Shown piece by piece: positions 10,155-20,594 of a stretch of DNA of 64,000 nucleotides (the first letter of the stretch is position 1; each line of letters opens with the position of its first letter). Origin of the DNA: Fragilariopsis cylindrus CCMP1102 (Eukaryota; Bacillariophyta; Bacillariophyceae; Bacillariales; Bacillariaceae); contig FMBT01000295.1 in assembly GCA_900095095.1 (NCBI GenBank), positions 434,001-498,000 of the forward strand, read 5' to 3'. The notes under the pieces were generated by a model. It saw only the letters and a list, made by a program, of their open reading frames with translations. It was not told where the DNA came from and ran no database searches. Made by a program: the position numbers and the translations under genes.

Positions 10155-12038
10155 ATGGATGATGAACGAAACCTCGGCGACACGCAGCAGACGAAAGAAG
10201 TTTCGAAATTTCAATTTCCAGAAGAATTCCCATCGGAAATAAAACGTCAAGTTATTTCCTTCCTTACTAACGATGCAACGTCTTTGATCCGATTTGCTCT
10301 TTGTTCGAAAGGATGGTATGATCATATATTGCGACATGAAACGGCAATATATCCAAACTTATGGAAAGAACTTGCATATTGTCGATGGAGAAGAATACAC
10401 CGATACTCTTGTCATCGTCTTCGATCCAGTTATAGTAGAAGTAGAAACGAATTCGAAGTATGGTCGTCATTTCGACAGACGTACAAAGAAAAACACCAAA
10501 TTGACACCGATGCTATACAGCAACTGAAAAAAATGACAACGGATCTGCAAACAGTTTTAGAATTGAATGAATCGGACTATTTGAATGAATCGGATACTCA
10601 TATCGGACAAGGATGGAATCATCGGTATTGGCATACCCTATTGCGTAATCGGATTGATAATTATGATATATTGAAAACTATGGCAAAACGATATCTTCCA
10701 TCACCATCATCGCCGGATGTTACAACCAGCACCAACAACAACAACAGAGCAATAAATGCCAACGGCTCATCATCATCATCATCATCATCATCATTGTTGT
10801 CGACGTCGTCGTCCATATCTACATATGATCGATTGTTTGGATTTTTAGCTGCCTGTTGTATTCAAAATTTTCATTTCGCGGATTGTTTATGGCAATGGAA
10901 AAGACTCGAAGACAACCAGAATGGCAATAGCAACAACGACGATGATGACGACGACGATGATGATGATCTCAATACAGCTCGTTTACTAGAACATTATGCT
11001 CTACTTATTTGCCAAATACAAAAAACACCATTGGAACTTCTCGATGATGAAGAAGACGACAACCTCAGTAATGCTGCATCCAGGAATGATGATGATAATA
11101 ATAGCGATGATAATAACAATGATAATAACAATAGTAATAATTTTGACGCAAATTATATGAGCATCATGAATTCACGAGCTACTACGTACATGGATGAAAT
11201 CGCAAACGTTTGTCGGGAACGAATATCATACGAGTTGGGAGAAAATAGTAACAATAATAATATGAATGTGCCATCGTCGTCGTCGTCGTCGTCATCATCA
11301 CCATCCGTTACTTCTCCTACTACTACTATTACTACTATTACTACTACTGCTAAACTCAAAGTCATCAATAAGGTATTAGTGGATCAATATGGTTTTTCTG
11401 GAAACAGTAGGGATTATTATAACTACAAAAATGTTCTACTAGATCATGTCTTGGTATCGAAAACGGGGATGCCTCTTACACTATGTGTCATATACAGTTG
11501 TATCTGCCGAAGACTTGATATACATGTATCAGTAACAGGTCTTCCTGGTCATATCGTCTTGGGTTTTGATGACGAAATTGGTGGTAGTAGAAGACGACGA
11601 CGATCATTTATGGATGTCTTCAATGGTGGTACAATCCTTTCGGTTGTTGATTGTCAAGAAATTGTGGCAGGTTATGGAGTGGAATGGAATGATGAGTATT
11701 TGACACCTCTACCATTGAAATCAACATTACAACGTATATTAAACAACCTTACCAACTGTCACGCACAGGCCACAACAAGACGTAACAACACAAATCCTGG
11801 TCCGTTCCATCCTGATCTAATGTTTCAACAACGTGCTTTAGGATTAATCTATCGTCATCCACCGGAAATTGTTAGTTCGATGTTAGAACGATTTACACAA
11901 GACCTGCACATCGTACTCAGTCCGGATCTATTACGTTCGTACCATTTAATCCCTCCTCGAGGTATAGTAGGGATTGATCCAGTAGTAAATGCAACCCATG
12001 CTCGTGTCCTGTTACAGCTAATGAGTAGTACCAGGTGA
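10155..12038 (+). CDS. F-box protein with SirB1/transglutaminase-like domain (FBXO21-like)
   Basis: An F-box lies at about residues 20-60 (FPSEIKRQVISFL...LIRFALCSKGWYDHIL), followed by helical sequence (LWKELAY, EVWSSFRQTYKEK). The second domain, about residues 400-520, begins LKVINKVLVDQYGFSGN and contains DYYNYKNVLLDHVL, GMPLTLCVIYSCICRRLDI and VTGLPGHIVLGF, the hallmark of the SirB1-type Transglut_core2 family. This combination is that of FBXO21, an SCF ubiquitin-ligase substrate receptor; the YccV-like C-terminal domain of the animal protein is not apparent. D, N and S runs separate the domains. I start at the ATG at 10155; an in-frame ATG at 10089 gives 22 more residues of hydrophobic sequence. 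Substrate unknown. Confidence 0.85.
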   Translation: MDDERNLGDTQQTKEVSKFQFPEEFPSEIKRQVISFLTNDATSLIRFALCSKGWYDHILRHETAIYPNLWKELAYCRWRRIHRYSCHRLRSSYSRSRNEFEVWSSFRQTYKEKHQIDTDAIQQLKKMTTDLQTVLELNESDYLNESDTHIGQGWNHRYWHTLLRNRIDNYDILKTMAKRYLPSPSSPDVTTSTNNNNRAINANGSSSSSSSSSLLSTSSSISTYDRLFGFLAACCIQNFHFADCLWQWKRLEDNQNGNSNNDDDDDDDDDDLNTARLLEHYALLICQIQKTPLELLDDEEDDNLSNAASRNDDDNNSDDNNNDNNNSNNFDANYMSIMNSRATTYMDEIANVCRERISYELGENSNNNNMNVPSSSSSSSSSPSVTSPTTTITTITTTAKLKVINKVLVDQYGFSGNSRDYYNYKNVLLDHVLVSKTGMPLTLCVIYSCICRRLDIHVSVTGLPGHIVLGFDDEIGGSRRRRRSFMDVFNGGTILSVVDCQEIVAGYGVEWNDEYLTPLPLKSTLQRILNNLTNCHAQATTRRNNTNPGPFHPDLMFQQRALGLIYRHPPEIVSSMLERFTQDLHIVLSPDLLRSYHLIPPRGIVGIDPVVNATHARVLLQLMSSTR

Positions 12039-12673
12039 TTTTTCACTTCTTTATTTCTAATCTACTAAAAATATATAGTAAAAAGAATGGTTTATTTTAA
12101 CAACAAATAGGATACAGAATAGTCTGCTGATTCGACTTTGTGTTGTGGTGGTGTTATTAATACTATTTCTACTATTATCCTTACTATTATCCTTATTATT
12201 ATCATTTTCATCAACTATATTCACTGTCTTTCCCATGGTCCTATCATGTCGCCATCCTTATCGTCGTCGATTATTCACTTCTATTTCTATATTGAAATTT
12301 TAATTTTAATTTTATTCGGTCCATCCAGTCTGTACTTCAACAGTTTCAGATTCCTTATTATAAAAACAGCGCGCGCGGGCACTACTGCAACGTATTTGCG
12401 TCAACGTCCTACGATTGATTGATTGCGATGATTGATTTTACTGCCTATCACTTTTACCGGGTCTTCTACCCCCATATTAACCTAACATTGCACACCGCCG
12501 TCGACATAGGGTTACAAACGTTGATGATAACAACAACGTCAACAATAATTTGTTTCAAAACAAAGTTTCAAAAACAAAATCCCAAATTATACATTTTGAA
12601 GAGATTATTTCCTATTTGAACAACGCATAAATACCTAACGATACCCGTTGAGACAACAAGAAGGTCGTCCGTC
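12039..12673. other. Spacer with ATT-rich tract
   Basis: This is the 3' flank of the FBXO21-like gene plus the promoter of the TRF-like gene. It contains an irregular TATT/ATC tract (about 12,160-12,310). The short ORFs here are low-complexity and unsupported. Confidence 0.55.
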
Positions 12674-13718
12674 ATGAATAAAGAAGTAGAATCAATGTCT
12701 TCCATCAGAAGATTTTTAACCGAGGAATCTCTTAGTCTCTTCGGAGACTACGTGATATCTTCTAACGGATTAAAGCGTCTTGAGTACTATCAAGAATTTG
12801 AGGTAAGAACAGTATGATGTAACAATACAATACTCTACTTTCGTCAATATAAAATTGTTCTTCACCGAATGATCAGTCGAAGCGTATTATTATCATACCG
12901 TACCGGGTTTTGTGTATACTTACTATACCGTGCACTGTAATACACCGTGCTATGAATAACGATGTTCGTGTATTTTGTTGAAGTCGGTTACTGTATATTG
13001 TATCCACATGTTTCGCTCAAATCGTGCCGAATTTCTCTCTCTCTCTCTCTCTTGTGATGTCTAGGACTTGTACCAAAATTCACCTATCTTTAACTTCGAA
13101 TACGGCAGAATCTACAATCTCAGGTGAGTGAGTGAGTGAGCAAATGAGCGGACGGGCAGAACCGAATGAATCAAAATCAAAATCAAGATCAAAAGCAATC
13201 ACCAACTACAAAAGAAATGTTCATATATGTCAACTTTTCGAGTTCAATGTACGACGCTTACACATCGTTTTGCCACTCCTATTATTTCAAATCGATTCGA
13301 TTCGATTTTATTTTATCCATTCAATTTGATCCAATTCTTTTCTATTCAATGAAATAAAATAAAATAAAATAAATTAAAATACACAGCGAAATGACAGAGT
13401 TTCTTGTCATTTTAACTCAAGCTGCAAGGAATAAAGACCAATCTCCATACCTTACCGATGAAGATCATCGTTCTAATGGTGAAATGAATAAGGTCGGAAA
13501 GGTTAAACCGTTCTCCAAGTGGGAATCAAATGATTGGGTGAATTTTCGATTATGTCTTACCAAAATTCAAGGTAGTATGCTACGGACTGACGCTAATGCC
13601 TCTGTACATGACGCTAATGCCTCTGTACATGGTACAACTATCTATGATGGGTTGGTTGATAAACGGGGCATTAGAAATATTGATGGGTTACGATCGGTAG
13701 GTTTACTACTAAACTTTC

Positions 13719-13755
<37 letters not shown>

Positions 13756-15462
13756 TATGTACAGTAGACCATCCTACAATACCATGGGTGTCATATTGTT
13801 TTATCTCACTTCGTATTGTTCTCATACACTATAAAAACTCTGATTTTTCAGGAAGACCCATGGTTTACAGACAAATTATTGAATGTTCTTAAACTATTCT
13901 CGTTCCATGAAAAGTTTGCCCCATTCCGGGAAGTCTTGGAACGAAAAAGTACAAATGATGACGACGATGATGACGAGGATGTTGATACATTTGATAACGA
14001 AGAAGACTTAAAGGCATTAACTGTGACGAAAGAATTCATGGACGCATACATGTAAGTTCATCAATCACATTATCTTAACTATCCTGGAAAATCATATTTC
14101 CTTGTATACAATTCTATCGTTCCACGCGTGCTAAAAATTCCTCCGTGTTTTTTTTTCTTTCGCTGCTACATTATCAATAGGCAAGTTATCGAAGATGAAG
14201 AGGAAATAAAGATCAAGAACGCTTTTCTAGCCTTTTTGAGGAAAGATAAAAGGCGTACATTTCACTCTCCTTCTACTATTCGTAAACTACTGAATGACCC
14301 TAAAAAACCTATGTCATACGCATTCATTCTTAATCGAGTAAACAAGCTTTTCCGTTCTTGGGCTGAGAAAGTTTTACCAAAATCGATATTGGCAGAGAAA
14401 TATAGCAACGATGCAAAAGTAGAAGCGACAGAAGATGCAGCAGATGCAGCAGCAGTAGCAACGACCTCTGAAGCTAACAACAAATCAGAAAGTGATCATG
14501 TCCGGGCCTTAGGAAGACTCCAGAGAGCCAGGGCTCGTTTAGATGATCGCGTAGAGGACCCTTTACCCGAAGTTTTAGCTGCTGCTAATCGCGCGAAACG
14601 GAAACAAACAACACAGAACTATCAATCGGAAGACGACGAAGAGGATAAGCAGTTGTTGTCTCCTAGTAAAAGCAAGCGTATGCGTAGCAGATCACCTCGG
14701 GCACGTGGAAAATTATTAGAAAAGAAGAAAACTGCGATTCGTCTCGGTTTCACACCAGAAGAAGCGGATGTAAGTGACTCTGAAAACATCGAAGATCCGG
14801 AAGAAGAAGAAGAAGTTCTCTCCCAAGTGAAAAAGCGTACTATTGCAGTAAAATCTCCAGGATCTCCCACCAAAACGCCGGTGAAGAGTCAACAGAAAAA
14901 ATATGAGGGTAGAAGGGCATGGACCGACGTTGAAAAGAATGCAATAAAAGAAGGTATTCAGAACTTTGGAATTGGAAAGTGGGCACTTATTAAGGAAGAA
15001 AATGCCGTAATTTTAGGGAATAGAACCAGTGGACAAATCAAGGTGAGACTTTTTTTCTTTTCATTTCTATACCAATACTTTCTGATAATCCATGTATGTA
15101 TTTATTTTGTCGAATATTATGTAACTCACGCGGTGGTGTTTTTCTTCTGTTGAATTTTTAACAATATTATTTATCATATTCATGACTTGTCAATATTTCA
15201 GGATTGCTTCCGAACGATGAAAAAAAGAGGAGAACTGGATGATTTAAAGGAAGCATGGCCTGAGAAAGAAAAATCAACTAATGAAGAAGAGGAAGAAGAG
15301 AAGCAGGAGGAACCGGCCGAGGAAGAAGAAAAGCAGGAGGAACCGGCTGAGGGAGAAGAAAAGCAGCAGGAGGATGGAGAACCAGTCGAAGTGATGTCAA
15401 CCACAACTTTTACAACAGCAGTGGAAGAAGAGAAACAGGAGGAAGAAGAGCCGGCGGAATAA
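12674..15462 (+). CDS. TRF-like telobox Myb protein, six exons
   Basis: Six exons join in frame: 12674-12802, 13065-13123, 13387-13696, 13852-14051, 14181-15042 and 15202-15462, all with GT-AG introns, giving 606 residues. A single Myb repeat lies at about 476-532: RRAWTDVEKNAIKEGIQNFG, then GKWALIKEENAVILGNRTS, then IKDCFRTMKKRG. The last part matches the telobox helix of TRF1/TRF2 (LKDRWRTMKK), with C-F in place of R-W. The fifth intron splits this helix between IK and DCF. The N-terminal half is helical and might be a divergent TRFH dimerisation domain, but I cannot confirm that. The middle has basic and acidic linkers and a tail of (EEEKQEEPAE) units. Expected to be nuclear and to bind telomeric or telobox DNA, by analogy. 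TRF1, TRF2 or Taz1 orthology is not proven. Confidence 0.8.
13719..13757. repeat. AT dinucleotide tract in intron 3 of the TRF-like gene
   Basis: Runs of AT broken by TGT lie just after the donor site of the third intron. A similar TA tract occurs in the intron of the J-domain gene (about 33,721-33,742). Confidence 0.85.
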
Positions 15463-15690
15463 ATAGTAGGTCTATATATGTATATATGTATATTCTTGTG
15501 GAAGCTCGTCTATAAGTAAATGTTTTTGATGTATTTTTCGGATGTAAAAAAACTATTTCTTTAATATTTGTATGAAATCTATTATGCGTACGTTGATCGA
15601 TGTCAGAGTTGGCAAATCTTGAGTGTATGCGATGAAGACGATGGCTGCGTTATGGTCATTTTGTGATCCATATTGGCGTGTCGAACGAGC

Positions 15691-16515
15691 TCACCGCCGA
15701 TATTTTCCGGTCTTCTGTTTAGAATTCCATTTACAAAATTTAGAAATTTGTACATCATCCAGTAACTTTTCGACAGTATTGAAGTGCGATGCTAAATCCA
15801 TGTTGGTATGCGTCCTATGCACAGTCGTATGGCATTGTCGACAAATCGAGCATGTTGTTTCATGTACTATCGTTCGTATGGTGATTTTTTTATTTTCATT
15901 AGATAGTACTATTCTATCAAGGATGTCTTCTAAACCAAATCCTACAATAAGTAAAGCCTTATTCGTATCTCCTCTTTCTTTAGCATCTGCAGCATTTAGT
16001 AGTTTAGTTCGAATCTTAGACCATGTCGACTTGGGAATTAAATGATGTTTTGTAAGTTTGATACCGCCACGATCACATAGTTCACATTCACCGTCAATCA
16101 AATAGTATTCCGACCCATCATCTTCCTCTTCCTTCTGTCCAATGTTATCGTTATTATTGTCTTCGATCGTCGATGATTCTTCGGTATCGTCATCGCTATT
16201 TACTTCTTGAGAATCCTCGTCACTGCAAATACTACTACTACTACTACTACTACTATCGCTAGATAATAATTTATGCTGCCGTTGCAAGTTTAGTACGATA
16301 GTTTTAGCTAGATCTTCATCGATGTCTAGATTTTCAACTAAGTTTTCAGTAATGATATCTTTATTTGAGAAAATAATATCGACACCGTCGCCGTTGTCGT
16401 CATTATCGTCGTCTAATTCCAACACTATCTCCGCCATCACCTCGGCCTCATCTTTGTTATACAATATATGATTTTTTACAAGATAATCGGCCAACATCAA
16501 CCGCAATGATGTCAT
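15691..16515 (-). CDS. HNH-like zinc-binding protein
   Basis: A single exon of 274 residues. The C-terminal half shows a full HNH-type signature: CELCDRGGIKLTKHHLIPKS, then CSICRQCHTTVHR, then LASHFNTVEKLLDD and CKWNSKQKTGK. This matches an uncharacterised family (CELC...HHLIP...CR.CH..+H...LA..+NT.E.LL...W..KQ) known from fungi, plants and bacteria. The two CxxC/CxxCH pairs should bind zinc, and the HH pair is the likely catalytic His if it is a nuclease. The N-terminal half (about residues 1-135) is acidic with a short helical segment and a serine run; it has no recognised domain. Nuclease activity is inferred from the motif only. Confidence 0.75.
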   Translation of the reverse strand: MTSLRLMLADYLVKNHILYNKDEAEVMAEIVLELDDDNDDNGDGVDIIFSNKDIITENLVENLDIDEDLAKTIVLNLQRQHKLLSSDSSSSSSSSICSDEDSQEVNSDDDTEESSTIEDNNNDNIGQKEEEDDGSEYYLIDGECELCDRGGIKLTKHHLIPKSTWSKIRTKLLNAADAKERGDTNKALLIVGFGLEDILDRIVLSNENKKITIRTIVHETTCSICRQCHTTVHRTHTNMDLASHFNTVEKLLDDVQISKFCKWNSKQKTGKYRR

Positions 16516-17229
16516 CGTATCAGATCTTGATTAGTAACCAGCATTACGGTTTAAAAGGTTGAAAGCAAATGCCCATGCTTACCATCATTGTCAACGCTTA
16601 AAAAAATTGCCTGACTCACAATCCTTATTTTCAGTTTCAATTTCTATTGTGATCATTAATCAAAAGTTTGAAGCGGTTAATTTAGGACTAAACTATGTCC
16701 GATCTCATGCACGACCCTGTCAATATATACCCCCAAAATGAAAATAGTAACAACAAGCAATAGCAATATTGTTTTGTAATTTGTGTTGCGTTATTCGAAT
16801 TATTAAAAGTCTTTGTCATTTAGTTGAAACTTTGCCCTATTTATCTATAGCTATAGCTTACAATCAAGCGTGTTGTTTGTTCGACCAAAAAAAAAAACGA
16901 GAAAGGGAAGTTGGTTTTATCTGCTTCTGTGTCGTAAAAGTATCAAGTAAGAGTATTCAATAGCACGATAATAGTGATCGTCAAATTTTTTGAAGTGATG
17001 GCGATATCGAATTAGAATATGGCACATCATTATTCCTCGTACGACATACCGTAGCAGCAGCTGCTGATCTTTGGGATTTATGCGTGTAGTAGCATATTTG
17101 AGTTGCACCCTACTGTATGTTCACGCTGCTACTGCTGCTGTTGATATACTACTCTAGAGCCTCACAGTAATCGGTGTCGTCCGTCCGCACGTACTGATCA
17201 TCGTAGATAATGGAAATCTATTACTGTTG
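16516..17229. other. Spacer without visible genes
   Basis: Upstream of the HNH-like gene and downstream of the UBA gene, both on the minus strand. AT-rich, with one TACTGTA site (17111). Short ORFs here have no recognisable content. Confidence 0.55.
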
Positions 17230-18363
17230 TTACCTTCGTCGTCGTCCTTCCAATGGGTACAAATCGTACATATTGTACATATCAGCCATCATAGGCGGGA
17301 CATCAGGTCCTAAATCAGTAAACGGAAATACATCTCGTAGACTTTGTAGAAGAGAATCCATAGTTAGATGAGATTTGGCATAACATGTTTCTACTCCTGG
17401 TAGAAGTTGAGGTCGAGGATGAGAATCTATTAACCAATAATATTTCTGACTGGTGGTGGTGGTGGTGGTATCGTCGACTACGTCCTCAGTAGTCGGCATA
17501 CACAATAAAACCGTTTCGGGTGTCTTAGTCAAGAGAACACAAATCATACGGTCGGAACTATTGGAATTGCCAGAAGGTCGTATATCTCGAACAAGTCCCT
17601 CTAAGCATGCTTTCATTCCCTGTGCATGATTGATATCAATGCTCAGTGCTCCTTGACGAATTCCACCATGAACATTAACCTCGACGTCGAATATGCGCTT
17701 AGTAGTAGTACTCGAATCATTAGCATTGGCATTAGCATTAGCATTAGCATTAGCATTAGCATCACTACCATTATTACTTCTATCAGTACTATTATCCTTC
17801 GTTCTCGCTTGTTCATTGTCCTTATGAAGTACTTCCTCTGCTGATAAATGTTCGATTTCGGATCCGGAAGAAGAGGAGGAGGTAACTAATCGTCGATACC
17901 TAGAAACTCCCTCAGCAATTGCACTGTCCAAAAAGTCAGCCGTAATAATATCGTTGTTATTAGTATCGTCTTCGCTTCTATTATTACTCGTCGTCGTCGT
18001 CGTATCATTATTCAAGATCATACCAGCAACCGTTAAAGCAATACAGGTACACGCGGATCGTCCGTCAGATGAATATGTGTATTGACTTGTGGTCCCTTCT
18101 ACAACGGCACGAACCCCACTGTTATTACCACTAATATTATTGTTATTATTATCAATATTATTTGGAGGTGCCGTATGCTGTCTCGTTGGAACAAGGCCAC
18201 CGCCACCAACACTACCTCCGCCTCCACCTCCGCCTCCAGATAGAAGATGATTTATTGCATTTTCTAAATTCCCAGCAGTGATTTGCAATGCATTTCGAAC
18301 TTCAATGTTAGGAAATCCCATGCAGACCAATTGGTCGACGTCTTCATCTCGGATTGTTGCCAT
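17230..18363 (-). CDS. UBA-domain protein with possible papain-fold Cys/DxH protease domain
   Basis: An N-terminal UBA domain (residues about 5-43: DVDQLVCMGFPNIEVRNALQ, then GNLENAINHLLSGG) shows the usual MGF loop and three helices. After Gly and Asn runs comes SACTCIALTVAGMIL (Cys105/Cys107), then a helix FLDSAIAEGVSRYRRLV, core strands (MICVLLTK, ETVLLCMP) and WLIDSHPRP (Asp313, His315). A Cys near a helix start plus a late D-x-H pair is the arrangement of the C76 tegument-type deubiquitinases and some other papain-fold ubiquitin proteases. An (NA)n run at about 205-215 comes from a GCATTA hexamer repeat (about 17,722-17,761). A ubiquitin-binding deubiquitinase is a reasonable hypothesis, not a certainty. 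The gene is divergent from the LYRM7 gene. Confidence 0.7.
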   Translation of the reverse strand: MATIRDEDVDQLVCMGFPNIEVRNALQITAGNLENAINHLLSGGGGGGGGSVGGGGLVPTRQHTAPPNNIDNNNNNISGNNSGVRAVVEGTTSQYTYSSDGRSACTCIALTVAGMILNNDTTTTTSNNRSEDDTNNNDIITADFLDSAIAEGVSRYRRLVTSSSSSGSEIEHLSAEEVLHKDNEQARTKDNSTDRSNNGSDANANANANANANANDSSTTTKRIFDVEVNVHGGIRQGALSIDINHAQGMKACLEGLVRDIRPSGNSNSSDRMICVLLTKTPETVLLCMPTTEDVVDDTTTTTTSQKYYWLIDSHPRPQLLPGVETCYAKSHLTMDSLLQSLRDVFPFTDLGPDVPPMMADMYNMYDLYPLEGRRRR

Positions 18364-18681
18364 AGTATGATACCTATCTTCAAATCTGTTGATAAATAAG
18401 AATCTCTATACAAAAGAGTCAATAAATAGCTGTACTTATTTCAGGAGTTAATGTAATGACAATGGCGGCATTTGTCACAGTCGTTTTTGTAGTTATTTTT
18501 TTTTCATTTGTCACGCGGGACTGAACCTCACACCGACATTGAACATCTTCTTTTTGTCTATCATAAATTGAAATTTACACACTTGAATATTATCTACTGT
18601 ACACATAATCTCAACAATGTCATTGTAAGAAACGGAACAAGATATATTCAACAGATATTCTATCAACAACGAACAGTAGAA
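18364..18681. promoter_or_regulatory. Divergent promoter region, UBA gene / LYRM7 gene
   Basis: About 318 bases between two divergent start codons. It must carry both promoters and 5'UTRs. A T-run lies near 18,496. No specific element is identified. Confidence 0.5.
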
Positions 18682-19426
18682 ATGGCATCATCACTACCAA
18701 GAGCTCGTGTCTTAGCTGGATTCCGTCGACTGAACCGTGCACGGATACAAATTTTTCGTGGTGATGATCATGCAATGGTAGAATCTAGAAACCAATTACG
18801 TGATCAAATTATGGCCAATCGTTCTGTACCGACATCCGGTCCAGTTTTTGAAGAATTAGTAAATGGTTTGGATGAGGCAACACAGATGCTGACACATGAA
18901 ATTGTTCGTGGTGATCTCAATGAAGAAACTGGACGATACAGTACGTACGATTTTTGACTATCCATCATCTTGTTGTAAATAATACTATACTATCTACAAA
19001 AAAGTACACTGAAATGAATCGCGAAGTCACCAGGAAATTTTCCAAGTAGTGGCTTTGTTAGTCAAATTTGACAGCTCTGGGTTGAATTGTCTTCGTTTGA
19101 AAGAAATAGTAAAAGAATGTTTAAAAAAAAAGAGCATTCTAAAAAGAGAGAAAAATAAAATTGTATGGCTTGTATGCATGGCACGTCAACACACTGCAAA
19201 ATATTGCACTGAACTAATTTCGAATTTTCTAACTGATCTTTTCTCTACTTTTTCTTCTTCTTATACAGATGTTAAGATTGAAAGGGAACATGTGCAAGGG
19301 TCAAGTGATCCATCGGGTACAATAAAGCCAGAAATTGAACCAATCACAGAAGATACAGTCCGGCGAATGGAAAATCCAGGATCGGTTGAAGTCTGTAAGA
19401 GTTCTTCTTCAAACAATAAGAATTAG
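18682..19426 (+). CDS. LYR-motif protein, complex III assembly factor LYRM7/MZM1-like
   Basis: Two exons, 18682-18940 and 19269-19426, joined by a GT-AG intron, give 138 residues. Exon 1 encodes ARVLAGFRRLNRARIQIFRG, a divergent LYR motif (FRR/LNR) with the downstream Phe, then ESRNQLRDQIMANRSV, matching the ARN.+R..F..NR block of LYRM7/MZM1. Exon 2 ends with KIEREHVQGSS and IKPEIEPITEDTVRR, resembling the family's short C-terminus. In yeast and mammals MZM1/LYRM7 holds the Rieske iron-sulfur protein in the mitochondrial matrix before it enters complex III. The in-frame upstream ATG at 18508 would add an unlikely 58-residue leader. Small LYR proteins are hard to tell apart, so other LYRM members remain possible. 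Confidence 0.75.
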
Positions 19427-19988
19427 GAATTCTTTAGAAATGTGATATCATTGAATGTAGTACGATTGATTACAATATTTGCTGCTACACGTAGCCAAGA
19501 ATACATATAATCTAGTAGTGCTTGTAGTCAGTAATCCCCTTCTAAAGATCAGCAATTTGTTAGTATCTTACTTCCCCAAATTTGGTGCATATAATTAATA
19601 GCAATAGGATAGCGGAGGTTTGTGATTGATAAAACATGTATTCTAGTCAAAACAGATAGGAAAATAATGTTTCTAAACAATAGCAACAAATATTATACTG
19701 AGTTTATTATGGAGTGATGTATTTTTTTGGTTGAAAAATATTTCATGTATAATGAACTGTAATAGTAATGAAATCGTGATATATGCTAGTGATGTTCAAT
19801 GTCTTCACTGACTGCAGATATTTTATCAAAAGCAATCGACGTAGCGTAGATATTGAATCAATTAACGTGGTCATATTCCTTCCTGTATATTATTACTCCT
19901 ATTTTTATGATTATATTACATACGTATTTCTCTTTCTCTCTCTCTTGTTTAATTTGATAAGAATACAAATAATGATTATTGTTTCAGT
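19427..19988. other. Convergent spacer, LYRM7 / TRAPPC6
   Basis: AT-rich 3' flanks of two convergent genes, with a CTCTCTCT tract near 19,932-19,946. No coding signal. Confidence 0.55.
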
Positions 19989-20594
19989 TTATTTTATCTT
20001 GACATTGAAGGAGCATGCTGCCATATTTTGATTGTCTGCTAAAAAATCACAGCTCACTACAGCAGGTATGCCTAAGTTTGCTAACGCACCCCGAACGATA
20101 CCACAGGGAAATGCTAACATCTGAATTGCCGTTACTCTTGAATTTTCACGATTGGCAGGTAATCGTGTCAACCAACGTAATTCCATATCCTTCAATACAA
20201 ACACACCTCTATGATTCGTTTGTAATTTATCAATTTGTTTCCTGAAAACTTCTATCCAAACCTCCTTACATAAAAATTTAACTGCTTCTAATTGAGCAGC
20301 AGCAGCAACCGCTGCAGGATCCTTCCCACCCGCAGAAAAGACCCGATTTTGTGACAGTCGTTCGCATAAACGAAAACCGACGGAATATCCCATTCGTTCC
20401 ATTTTAGCTGCTGCCATTTCTTTAGCAAAAATAGCCTCCTCAGGAGAATCCCCTTTAGGTGGTGTTGATCGTTCAACGTATCGTAAAAGTTCAGTCATTA
20501 AAAATTCAAAGGAAGAATCGGATACTCGCGATGGAGTTGTAGTATCCGGCGATGATATTATTGACGACATCGACGACCCTGATGTTCGAGCCAT
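19989..20594 (-). CDS. TRAPP complex subunit 6 (Trs33/TRAPPC6-like)
   Basis: A single exon of 201 residues with an about 25-residue Ser/Thr-rich extension. The rest follows the Bet3/TRAPPC6 fold: FEFLMTELLRYVE, then MGYSVGFRLCERLSQ, then EAVKFLCKEVWIEVFRKQID, LQTNHRGVFVLKDMELRWL, FPCGIVRGALANLGI and a closing CSFNVKIK. These blocks (GY.VG..L.ER, KF.CK..W..+F.KQ, L.TN..G.+VL.D, P.G..RG.L..LG) are diagnostic of Trs33/TRAPPC6. It is a core subunit of the TRAPP complexes that activate Rab1/Ypt1 at the ER-Golgi boundary. No missing conserved block is seen. Confidence 0.92.
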   Translation of the reverse strand: MARTSGSSMSSIISSPDTTTPSRVSDSSFEFLMTELLRYVERSTPPKGDSPEEAIFAKEMAAAKMERMGYSVGFRLCERLSQNRVFSAGGKDPAAVAAAAQLEAVKFLCKEVWIEVFRKQIDKLQTNHRGVFVLKDMELRWLTRLPANRENSRVTAIQMLAFPCGIVRGALANLGIPAVVSCDFLADNQNMAACSFNVKIK

